A stretch of DNA of 19,844 nucleotides from Candidatus Woesearchaeota archaeon (lineage in GTDB: Archaea; Nanobdellota; Nanobdellia; Woesearchaeales; JAHWIC01). Positions 11,375 through 19,844 of this stretch are shown here, piece after piece. Location: contig JAHWIC010000025.1 in the NCBI GenBank assembly GCA_019322805.1, positions 1 through 19,844 on the forward strand. Reading direction: 5' to 3'. How positions within the stretch are numbered: position 1 is the stretch's first letter; each line of letters begins with the position of its first letter. Below the pieces are notes generated by a model. The model searched no databases, was not told the origin of the DNA, and worked only from the letters and a program-made list of their open reading frames with translations. The position numbers and the translations under genes were made by a program.

Positions 11375-14300
11375 CTGTCAAAGAAGATTTTAGCTTATAT
11401 TGTAGGTATTATATTACTGGTATCAATTGTTTCTGCATTTGATGAAAATGCAAGCATAGCTAAAAGAGAGGAATATCTAAGCAAGGTAATTCCTACATAC
11501 GGCCCTGAGCTAAAAGACGGCAAGTATATTATTGAGTTTAATACTGAACCGCTGTTAAAGACTTATAACAAACAAAGTTATAACAAACAAAGCAGCCTGA
11601 AAACAGCTTCAAGCTATCAAAAAGACAAGATACAGAATGAACATGCACAATTCAAGTCAGATGTTCTAAATAAAGGTCAAAAAGAAAATAATGGGAAATT
11701 ATCTGCTAATTCTGATAAAAAAGTAAAAGAGTTCAAGAATGTGTTCAATGGCATGGCTGTTGAGCTTACAAAGCAGCAGCTAGAAGATGCTAAAAAGCTT
11801 CCTTATGTAAAGGGGATTTATGAGGATGCTGCTGTAAATGTAACTTTAATGGATTCTCTGGATATTATTAATGCACCTCAGGTTTGGGCTTTATCTGATG
11901 GTCTTGGAAACAACCTGACTGGTGTTGGAATGAAGATTGCTATTATTGATACTGGTATTGATTATACCCATCCTGACTTAGGCGGTTGTTTTGGTCCTGG
12001 ATGCAAGGTAGTTGATGGTTATGATATTGTTAATGATGACAATGACCCATTTGATGATTACGGACATGGAACCCATTGCGCAGGAATTGCTGCTGGAAAC
12101 GGAACCCTGGATTTTGAGCAGGATAGTATCCTATTTGAGTTTGATACATTTTATGATGAGCATGTGGAAGTTAGAGCTGCTGTAAAAGAAGGAGAAACAA
12201 AGTTTCCGATATTATGGGGGGATGGAGCCTATTTCACAAGAGTAGGTGATGATGGTACAGAGCTTGTTACTTCTGATTCAAATTCTATTCAAGTTAATAA
12301 TACAGAATATGACCCTATTTTTGTTGCTTCATGGAACTCCAGCACAGAAAGCGAGTCTTACTTACTAGGGGTCAAAAATATTGATGACGATGAAATCGAG
12401 CTTAAGAATATTGTTACCGGAGCTTCCAATATGCTGCTCAAAGGGCAGACATGGACACTTGGAAATGTTCAAGTGACTCTGGATTATGCTAACTGGACAC
12501 AAGAAATAGCTAACCTTAGTATTAATACCGATGGCAGCTTCAACATGCTTTTTGATGCTAATGGAAACTGGATTAAGCTGCCTGAATTAAGTGAGCTTCC
12601 TGTAAAATCGTATGAAGTATTTATCTATAATGCTACAAATGAGATTGTAGAAAGCCATGAATTCTACTGGTCAAGTTATGAGCTAAGGTATTATCCTCCT
12701 TACGAAGAGCCAATTGTTAACAGCATAAGAGGTGTTGCTCCTGACGCTGTTTTGTATGCTTATAAGGTATTAGATGAAGGCGGCTCTGGAACCTGGTCAG
12801 GTGTTATAGCTGGAATTGAATATGCTGTTGACCCAAACCAGGATGGGGATTTTTCTGACAAGGTTGATATTGCAAGCATGAGTCTTGGCGGCTTTGGTAA
12901 TCCTGATGATCCTGTTTCTCAGGCAGTTGACAATGCTGTTGATGCTGGAGTAATATTTACAATTTCTGCAGGCAACAATGGCCCATGGGAATCAAGCATT
13001 GGAAGCCCGGGAACTGCAAGAAAAGCAATTACTGTTGGTGCAAGTGACAAGGGTGACTATATTGCAGGATTCAGCTCAAGAGGTCCTACAAGCATAGGAA
13101 CAGTAAAGCCTGATGTTGTTGCTCCTGGAGTAGACATCTATTCAGCTGTTCCAACAGGAGACTGCCGCCTTTGCGATCCTTCTGGGTATAGTGGATTAAG
13201 CGGAACATCAATGGCTGCACCTCATGTTGCAGGAGCTGCTGCATTAATGAAACAGGCTCATCCTGACTGGAGCCCTGATGATATCAAATATGCATTAAGA
13301 AATACAGCAGTTGACCTTGGTTATGATGTTAATACGCAAGGTTATGGGAGAATTGATGTGCTAAAATCAGTGCAGCTTCAAAACAAGCCAGCAATAGCAT
13401 GGCTTAATACATCCGGGAATATGGAGCCACAGGCTGTATTAATAACTGGAACTGCTAAAGCAGATAATTTTGACCATTATGTTATTGAATTTGCACAAAA
13501 AGAGGACCTTAACTGGTCAACCAGCAGAGTAGGGCTTTCAAACGGCGGATTACTCCAGGTTGAGAATGGTGTTATTGGAACCCTTGATTTGAGTGACCTT
13601 GATTTTGATAAGTATTTGTTAAGGCTCAGAGTATATACTAATGACGGCAATTTCTCAGAGGATAATGCTGTAATTAGGATTATTTATGAAGACGAATATG
13701 AACCTGATGACACATATACCCTGGCTAACCAGATTGCAGTAGGCACAGAAACACAGGTGCACACACAATACCCCCATGATGACCAGGACTATGTCAAGTT
13801 TGATGCAAATGTTGGAGAGATGTATTTTATTAGCGCAAAAAGAAGGACTAGTGACTTCTACCCAATGATTGAGGTTTATGATACAGACGGAACAACCCTT
13901 TTGCAGGAGATTTATTTTTATGAAGGGCACTGGAGTCCTCCAGTGGATGGAACATATTACATAAACATACTTGACTTTTACGGAAAATACTGGGGAGAGG
14001 AATGGATTGGAACGTATGACCTATCAATAAACTCAACAATATTAACTGAAGATATATACGAACCTGATAACAACTTCGCAGATGCTACCTTGCTCGAGGA
14101 AAGTTCATATCAAGAGCATAATTTCTATCCAGCTAATGACGTTGATTACCTTAAGTTTAATGCAACAACAGGCAGCTATTACACAATTATTACAGATGGT
14201 TATGAAGGGATTAGTTCAGACCCAAAAGTTGAGTTGTATGATAAGGACGGAACAACTCTTTTAAGAGGAGCTGACCACCAATGGTACTGGTATTATGTTA

Positions 14301-17300
14301 CATGGAGCCCTACTGAGAATGGAACATATTATGTAAAAGTCACTGATGATGATAATATAGTTGGAGGAGAATATCAGATAGGGCTGCATGTTGAAAGCGG
14401 AGCTCCTCTGGATGCTTATGAGCCTGATTGTGACTACAAACAAGCAACTCTTATCCCAAGTGACGGAACCTTGCAGACACACACATCATCTCCTGCTTAT
14501 GACGTGGATTACATAAAGTTTGATGCTGTTGTTGGCAATTATTATGAGATTAAAACATCAAACCTTGTTAACAGTGATACCTTTATGTTCCTATATGACG
14601 CAGATGGCACAACAGTAATTACATATAATGACAATGACTATGGCAATGACTTGTCGTCAAAGATAATATGGTCTCCAGTAACTGATGGGACCTACTATGC
14701 CCAGATAAGAGAATATTGGGAATTTGATAGCGGCGGCAGCTATGATATCTCAATTAACAGCGGTACTGCTAGCTTAGACCTAAAAGCTGCTTACATATCT
14801 TATCTTGGTAAACCTACTGTAAATGAAACAATAAGTATTCGTTTTGCAATAGATAATGAGGGAACCGCAGTTTCTACAGATGCTACAGCAAGCTTATATG
14901 AATATGATTATGAGTCTGAAGGTTATACCCTAATTGAAGAAAAGAATGCAGGAACTCTTCTTCCACAGGAGAGAAGCTGGGTACATTTTAACTGGACACC
15001 AGCTGAGGTAGGCGAGCATAAGCTAAAGGCAGTTATTTATGATGAAGATGATATTGATCATTCCAATGATGATGCCTACGGATGGATTATTGCAACACTT
15101 CCTGGCCCTGATATTTATGTTGGTTATATTGATGTCCAAGGCGACAATATAGTTAATGAAACAACAAAGGTTGAACTCAGGATTGAGAATAATGGAGATG
15201 AAAAAGCAACTGGTATTGATGTGGACCTTTACGACTTGTATGATTTTAAAGAAGGGTGGGCTGATTATAATACTGCTCAAACATTTTCATATGATGGCAT
15301 TGACTATCAAATAAGAGCTGAAAAAATCAATTCCTATACAGCAGATGTTAGTGTTAGCTATGAAAGCACAGTAGAAGAATTTGTGATGTATAGGGAACAG
15401 GCTGTATATCTGTCAAACGGATTATTGCTTGTTATTATTGCGTATGAGGACAGCTATGGATTTGATTATGGTTTTGGGGACAAGAGCTCAACCACGATTG
15501 CAGAATTAGATTTTGATGAGGGGCTTACCTTAAGTTTTGATTGGGTTCCGACTGTTTTAGGTGATCATTTGCTTGTTGCAAATGCTTTTGTAGAGAATGA
15601 TTCCTATCTTGGAAATAATGGAGAGGTTGAATGGGAAAGGGCTCTTTTAGGCGGCCCTAATCTAAGAGCAAATGTTTATATCGAGGATGTAGAGGAAGTC
15701 ATAGAAATGTCTGAAGAAGAAATTTTATCTGAAAAAATAAATGGCTTTGAAAAATACAGAAAAGAAGGCTTTGGGAATGGAACAGTATATGTATACAGCA
15801 TCACAACAAACCAGACTACTAATCTTAGTGTGAGTGTTGAAAATAATGGTAATGAAATAGCTAATGATGTAAGTGTTGATATTTATTATATGCATGATTA
15901 TACTTATGGGTGGGCGCCATACAACACCACCATGAACATGGAATATGATGGTACAAATTATGAGATCACGCCTTATAAGATAGATGATTCAAGAGCAAGA
16001 ATTAACATATCATATGACCAGGAAGATTACGAGTTCGAGCTATTTAATGGGGAATTTGTTATATTAAATAATGGAATTATTTTCGACCTAAACTATATCA
16101 GTAAATATTACAATGAGGTTGTATTTAGATTAGGGCAGGGCTCATATGATTCAGAGAGTGTAACATCAATAGGGATTTCAGAGAGATATGAAACTGTATT
16201 CCAATGGACACCAGAAAAAACAGGGGAGCATATTGTAAAAGTAGTTGCAGATACCCCTGGTGAGGCTGATTATGAGGATAATTATGACGATGATCATATA
16301 ATTGTTGGCGGATTTGGGATAGATATTGGAATCGGAGATGAGATAGAATATAGTTATCCACTGACAGTAAACCAGACAAATAATGTTCGGATTATGGCAG
16401 CAAATATCGGTTCTGAAGATGCGTATAACATAACTATCAGCTTATATGATGATACCTATGGAGTTCTGATAGGCTCAGAAGTGATCAATTTAAGTGTAGA
16501 TGATTGGCATGAAGCTAGTTTTGATTGGACACCAACCAATATTGGTGAACATGAGTTAAGGGCTGTTGCAGATGTTGCCAATGAAACAACACCAGAGAAT
16601 AATGAATTTGTCCAGTATGTTGATGTTAAGCTCCCAGGACCAGATTTAGATGTTTATGTTTATAGTGTAGATGATGCAGTAACTGGCCAGGAAACCCCAG
16701 TTATGTTCATAATCAGGAATGAAGGCAGTGAAACAGCAACAAATGTAACTGCTGAATTTTATGTTAATGATGTATTAATGGACAGTTTATCCCTGCCAAA
16801 TATTGGATCTCAGGTTAAGTATAATGAAGATTTCAGCTGGACACCTGTGCAAAGCGGAAACCATGAAATAAAGGTTGTTGCTGATTCAACAAATGAAACA
16901 GACTACAGCAATAATGAAGACATTCGAACTGTTTGGGTAACTGCAAAGCAACCTGTAATTACAATAACCAGCCCTGGAAACAGCTCAACCATACCTACAG
17001 ATTCAGTTTGGTTGAATGTAACTACCGATGATATATCTAACTGTTCTTATAAAAGACAATGGAAGGGTCTTACTGACGCTCAGCCAATAGATTTTCCTCA
17101 GAGAGACGCAACAGAGCATTCAACACTGCTAGAAGGGCTTGAGCAGTATGATTATATTGTAAGCGTCGGCTGTACTAACATTTATGGTGGTGCTTCAGGC
17201 AGTAAAGTTGAGTTTAGTGTTGACTTTACTGTACAAGAAAACAATCCGCCAACAATTGACAGTTTTAGTCCAACAGGAGATGTAAGCCTAACTATTGGTC

Positions 17301-19708
17301 AAAGCCAGGCATTTAGTATTAGTGCTTCAGACCCTGAGAGTGACCCATTGACAATAACCTGGCTATTAGATGGAGCTTCTGTTGGAACAGGAAACAGCTA
17401 TACATTCTCTGCAACAACTGAAGGAAGCTATACAATGGTTGTTAATGTTAGTGATGGAGAGTTATCAGCAACACACAGCTGGGCAATCAGTGTGTCAAGC
17501 GCTCCTCCTGTAAACAATCCACCAACTATAGACAGCTATAATCCACTGAATGATGTAAGCCTAACTATTGGTCAAAGCCAAACATTTACTATAAGCGCAT
17601 CAGACCCTGATGATGATCTTTTGATAACAAAATGGTACATAGATGACCAATTTGTTGTAGCAGGAACTGCACTAATTTTCCCTGCAGTAGATGAAGGAGA
17701 GTTTGCATTAAAGGTTAATGTTAGCGATGGCGAGTTCTCAGCAGAACATAGCTGGACAATCACTGTAACACCTCAAGAGGGTAATCAAGCACCACAAATT
17801 ACATCATATTCGCCAACTGAAACAGAACTAAGGATTTCTAAAGATGGAACAGTTGACTTTAGCGTAACTGCAACTGATGATAGTGGTGCTCCTACAATTA
17901 ATTGGTATCTTAATGATGCAGATGTTGGAACAGGCAACAGTTACAGCTTTACTGCAACTGGCGCTGGAGATTATACAATCAAGGCTATTGCATCTGATGG
18001 AGAATTAACTGATGAACAAACATGGACTGTGCACGCTTATAGCAGGCCAAAAGCAGATACATTTGACGGCAGCACAACTGATTTTGCAGCAATGAGTGAT
18101 GCTGAGATTGCTAATGCCCAGAATGTAGTTTTGGAAAAAACAGCTTATGGTAAGATTGAGTTTAATCAAGCCCTTGATCTAAGCAATACTATTGACCTTG
18201 ACAGCTGTGTTGTAATCAGCAATAATATAGCTGGGATTGATAACAGCTGTGTGCCAGAGCTGAACAAGCCAGCAACAATTACTTTATATCATTTAAGTTA
18301 TAACCATTTGCCTCAGATTTATTATAATAATGGGTTTACTTCAGATCCTTCAGCAGCAACTACTCCATGCAGTTTCTGTACTGTAACCAGCCGTACACCA
18401 GCTCCAACAGCTGATGGAACTGTAACATTTACAGTAAGCCACTTTACTGTTTTCACAGTAGGTGGCGGGAATAATGCACCAAATGCAAATGCCGGCCCTG
18501 ATCAGCGTGTAGCTCCAGGAAATGCAGTAACCTTAAGCGGTTCTGCTTCATCTGACCCAGATGGAGACAGTCTGAGCTATGCGTGGAGCCAGACATCAGG
18601 CCCAATTGCAATCTTATCTGACCCAGGCTCTGTAAATCCAACCTTTACTCCCACTCAAACAGGCACTTATGTGTTCCAGCTTATTGTTAGTGACGGCTCA
18701 TTAGCTGCTTCAGACAGTGTGGCTGTTATAGTTGAAGACACATTATTGGTTATACATGACTTAGAGGTTAATGTTGACGGCAGAAGCACAGATGTTGATA
18801 ACTATGAAACTATAAGCAGAGAAGCAGAGCCTGGCTCAACTGTTGAATTTGAGATTGTTGTAGAAAATCTTTTTGATAGCACTAATGGCAACCTTGATAT
18901 AGAAGATATAGAGGTAGATATTGCAATAAAAGACATTGACGATGGGGATGACCTTAAGCAAGAAGAAGATGAGTTTGACCTTGATCCTGGTGATGACAAG
19001 ACAATCAGATTCTCATTTGATATTCCACTGATTGTTGAGGATGGCACATTTGATGTTGAGATCAGTGTTAGGGGTGAAGACGAATCTGGCAGGGTTCATG
19101 AGGTTGAATGGACTGTATTCCTGGAGGTTGAGAAAGAGACTCATCAAATAATAATTGATGATATTCATCTAACTCCATCCTCAGTTAGGTGCAACCAGTA
19201 CTCAACATTGAGTGTAGAACTAATTAACCTTGGTGCAGAAGATGAAGAGGATGTTGTCATAGAAGTAGAAAGTGTTGAGCTTGGCCTGGGTATAACAGAT
19301 GAAGGCATTGAGCTCGAGGAAGGTATAGATGATGACAGCAGATACGAAGGCTCATACAGGTTTAAGGTTGAAGAAGACGTTGACCCAGGAAGCTATCCAA
19401 TAACTGTCAGGGTATATCGTGATGAGGACAACCAAGAGGCTTATGAAACAGTTAACCTTGCAGTTTTATCATGTGAAACAACATCAACAAGCCAACAGCA
19501 GGTTTCAGTAGGAGCAACCCCCCCTATATATCCTTATGAGATTCCGCCTTATGCAGATATGCAGGAGCCAAAAACAGAGGTTTCATTCACTGATTCGGAT
19601 TGGTATTTGACTCTGCTTGCCATGGGTTTTGTAATTTTGTTAGGTGGAGTAATATTTATGGTTGGGGCTGTTATAATATTAAATAAAAAGAAAGGAAGGC
19701 GGTTTTAA
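11375..19708 (+). CDS. Giant cell-surface subtilisin-like (S8) serine protease, 2777 aa
   Basis: Start taken as CTG 11375: it begins a textbook signal peptide (SKKILAYIVGIILLVSIVSA) 6 nt after GGGGG, whereas the first ATG/GTG in frame (GTG 11741) would remove the signal and most of the propeptide. Propeptide about 23-170. Catalytic residues: D192 (IIDTGIDYTHPD), H231 (YGHGTHCAGI), N534 (SAGNNG), S612 (SGTSMAAPHVAGA), all present. H231 to N534 spans 303 residues against about 90 in subtilisin, because of an insert at about 245-448. Then follow three PPC domains (YEPD at 775, 895, 1015), five CARDB-like repeats (about 1133-1855), an Ig-like segment, three related PKD/Ig repeats (from about 1956, 2047, 2138), an unassigned Cys-bearing domain (about 2225-2363), a PKD (GPDQRVAPG, about 2366-2455), two acidic beta domains, and a C-terminal membrane helix (about 2745-2769) with KKKGRR after it. 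The protease would be exported by Sec and held in the membrane facing outward. Confidence 0.9.
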   Translation: MSKKILAYIVGIILLVSIVSAFDENASIAKREEYLSKVIPTYGPELKDGKYIIEFNTEPLLKTYNKQSYNKQSSLKTASSYQKDKIQNEHAQFKSDVLNKGQKENNGKLSANSDKKVKEFKNVFNGMAVELTKQQLEDAKKLPYVKGIYEDAAVNVTLMDSLDIINAPQVWALSDGLGNNLTGVGMKIAIIDTGIDYTHPDLGGCFGPGCKVVDGYDIVNDDNDPFDDYGHGTHCAGIAAGNGTLDFEQDSILFEFDTFYDEHVEVRAAVKEGETKFPILWGDGAYFTRVGDDGTELVTSDSNSIQVNNTEYDPIFVASWNSSTESESYLLGVKNIDDDEIELKNIVTGASNMLLKGQTWTLGNVQVTLDYANWTQEIANLSINTDGSFNMLFDANGNWIKLPELSELPVKSYEVFIYNATNEIVESHEFYWSSYELRYYPPYEEPIVNSIRGVAPDAVLYAYKVLDEGGSGTWSGVIAGIEYAVDPNQDGDFSDKVDIASMSLGGFGNPDDPVSQAVDNAVDAGVIFTISAGNNGPWESSIGSPGTARKAITVGASDKGDYIAGFSSRGPTSIGTVKPDVVAPGVDIYSAVPTGDCRLCDPSGYSGLSGTSMAAPHVAGAAALMKQAHPDWSPDDIKYALRNTAVDLGYDVNTQGYGRIDVLKSVQLQNKPAIAWLNTSGNMEPQAVLITGTAKADNFDHYVIEFAQKEDLNWSTSRVGLSNGGLLQVENGVIGTLDLSDLDFDKYLLRLRVYTNDGNFSEDNAVIRIIYEDEYEPDDTYTLANQIAVGTETQVHTQYPHDDQDYVKFDANVGEMYFISAKRRTSDFYPMIEVYDTDGTTLLQEIYFYEGHWSPPVDGTYYINILDFYGKYWGEEWIGTYDLSINSTILTEDIYEPDNNFADATLLEESSYQEHNFYPANDVDYLKFNATTGSYYTIITDGYEGISSDPKVELYDKDGTTLLRGADHQWYWYYVTWSPTENGTYYVKVTDDDNIVGGEYQIGLHVESGAPLDAYEPDCDYKQATLIPSDGTLQTHTSSPAYDVDYIKFDAVVGNYYEIKTSNLVNSDTFMFLYDADGTTVITYNDNDYGNDLSSKIIWSPVTDGTYYAQIREYWEFDSGGSYDISINSGTASLDLKAAYISYLGKPTVNETISIRFAIDNEGTAVSTDATASLYEYDYESEGYTLIEEKNAGTLLPQERSWVHFNWTPAEVGEHKLKAVIYDEDDIDHSNDDAYGWIIATLPGPDIYVGYIDVQGDNIVNETTKVELRIENNGDEKATGIDVDLYDLYDFKEGWADYNTAQTFSYDGIDYQIRAEKINSYTADVSVSYESTVEEFVMYREQAVYLSNGLLLVIIAYEDSYGFDYGFGDKSSTTIAELDFDEGLTLSFDWVPTVLGDHLLVANAFVENDSYLGNNGEVEWERALLGGPNLRANVYIEDVEEVIEMSEEEILSEKINGFEKYRKEGFGNGTVYVYSITTNQTTNLSVSVENNGNEIANDVSVDIYYMHDYTYGWAPYNTTMNMEYDGTNYEITPYKIDDSRARINISYDQEDYEFELFNGEFVILNNGIIFDLNYISKYYNEVVFRLGQGSYDSESVTSIGISERYETVFQWTPEKTGEHIVKVVADTPGEADYEDNYDDDHIIVGGFGIDIGIGDEIEYSYPLTVNQTNNVRIMAANIGSEDAYNITISLYDDTYGVLIGSEVINLSVDDWHEASFDWTPTNIGEHELRAVADVANETTPENNEFVQYVDVKLPGPDLDVYVYSVDDAVTGQETPVMFIIRNEGSETATNVTAEFYVNDVLMDSLSLPNIGSQVKYNEDFSWTPVQSGNHEIKVVADSTNETDYSNNEDIRTVWVTAKQPVITITSPGNSSTIPTDSVWLNVTTDDISNCSYKRQWKGLTDAQPIDFPQRDATEHSTLLEGLEQYDYIVSVGCTNIYGGASGSKVEFSVDFTVQENNPPTIDSFSPTGDVSLTIGQSQAFSISASDPESDPLTITWLLDGASVGTGNSYTFSATTEGSYTMVVNVSDGELSATHSWAISVSSAPPVNNPPTIDSYNPLNDVSLTIGQSQTFTISASDPDDDLLITKWYIDDQFVVAGTALIFPAVDEGEFALKVNVSDGEFSAEHSWTITVTPQEGNQAPQITSYSPTETELRISKDGTVDFSVTATDDSGAPTINWYLNDADVGTGNSYSFTATGAGDYTIKAIASDGELTDEQTWTVHAYSRPKADTFDGSTTDFAAMSDAEIANAQNVVLEKTAYGKIEFNQALDLSNTIDLDSCVVISNNIAGIDNSCVPELNKPATITLYHLSYNHLPQIYYNNGFTSDPSAATTPCSFCTVTSRTPAPTADGTVTFTVSHFTVFTVGGGNNAPNANAGPDQRVAPGNAVTLSGSASSDPDGDSLSYAWSQTSGPIAILSDPGSVNPTFTPTQTGTYVFQLIVSDGSLAASDSVAVIVEDTLLVIHDLEVNVDGRSTDVDNYETISREAEPGSTVEFEIVVENLFDSTNGNLDIEDIEVDIAIKDIDDGDDLKQEEDEFDLDPGDDKTIRFSFDIPLIVEDGTFDVEISVRGEDESGRVHEVEWTVFLEVEKETHQIIIDDIHLTPSSVRCNQYSTLSVELINLGAEDEEDVVIEVESVELGLGITDEGIELEEGIDDDSRYEGSYRFKVEEDVDPGSYPITVRVYRDEDNQEAYETVNLAVLSCETTSTSQQQVSVGATPPIYPYEIPPYADMQEPKTEVSFTDSDWYLTLLAMGFVILLGGVIFMVGAVIILNKKKGRRF
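11563..11592 (+). repeat. 15-nt tandem duplication in the propeptide
   Basis: TTATAACAAACAAAG occurs twice back to back and in frame, adding five codons (YNKQS repeated) to the propeptide of the subtilase. It suggests recent slippage. Confidence 0.75.
17279..17307 (+). repeat. Exact 29-nt direct repeat in the PKD region, copy 1
   Basis: A 29-nt stretch beginning GATGTAAGCCTAACTATTGG is identical to 17552-17580, exactly 273 bp (91 codons) away, in two neighbouring PKD/Ig-like repeats whose other bases have diverged. Confidence 0.85.
17552..17580 (+). repeat. Exact 29-nt direct repeat in the PKD region, copy 2
   Basis: Second copy of the repeat at 17279-17307, coding DVSLTIGQSQ at the start of the next domain. 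Identity at silent positions points to recent duplication or gene conversion. Confidence 0.85.
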
Positions 19709-19731
19709 ATTAAATCATTTATTTCTTATCA

Positions 19732-19843
19732 TTTTTTTAATTGTCAGCATTAACCCTAATCATTAGGTTTACTTTCAGCACTCACAATCAGTTGCGCACT
19801 TGATCCAGTTTGATACCTTTAATTTCAATTTAATAACAATTAA
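19732..19843. repeat. Intergenic repeat, copy 2 (behind the subtilase gene)
   Basis: Begins with a T7 tract (19732-19738), 23 bases after the stop, with GCATTA at 19747, the same offset as in copy 1, then TAATCATTAGGTT and a diverged middle, ending with TTTAATAACAATTAA (19829-19843). The window ends one base later, so whether hairpins like those at 10042-10210 follow cannot be seen. Confidence 0.6.
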
Positions 19844-19844
19844 T

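Overview
The window looks like a piece of an AT-rich archaeal chromosome, most likely from a DPANN-type lineage such as Woesearchaeota or Pacearchaeota. Three things point that way. The core genes are archaeal (FtsZ1-type FtsZ, Sec61-gamma/SecE, Spt5, archaeal L11, short archaeal cytidylate kinase, long FKBP, COG1395-type HTH protein). Most transcripts look leaderless or nearly so, with TATA boxes of the TTTATATA or TTTAAATA type about 25-29 nt before the start codon. The last gene is a giant secreted subtilase with CARDB, PPC and PKD domains. The phylum is an inference; no rRNA or tRNA is visible.

Positions 1-4.7 kb are accessory: the 3' end of a gene with an Mrr-type endonuclease domain, a small GIY-YIG protein, two tiny membrane proteins, a two-gene unit (ion-channel-like protein with an altered selectivity filter plus a membrane-anchored Cys domain), a second GIY-YIG-like protein downstream of an AbrB/MazE-type regulator, a DDE transposase divergent from that regulator, and an orphan 178-aa protein. 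The regulator and transposase share a roughly 125-bp control region with four GGTACC-centred palindromes in mirror symmetry around two TATA boxes.

Positions 4.7-9.9 kb are core: COG1395 regulator and cmk transcribed divergently from one shared TATA element, then FKBP, then the ftsZ-secE-spt5 operon and rpl11 with its own promoter. L11 has an extra C-terminal region of about 100 residues ending in an A/P/E/K-rich tail, and the usual L1-L10-L12 genes do not follow.

Positions 9.9-19.8 kb hold a 418-nt gap dense in inverted repeats, a histone-deacetylase-fold enzyme, and a 2777-aa cell-surface subtilase that appears to begin at a CTG codon. Its catalytic domain carries an insert of about 200 aa.

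The most unusual signals are non-coding. A 153-nt region behind cmk has four long stems in an interlocked arrangement. Two tandem hairpins behind rpl11 covary at two stem positions. A diverged repeat of about 115 nt lies behind both rpl11 and the subtilase gene at matching offsets from a T7 tract. The control region of the AbrB/transposase pair is the fourth.
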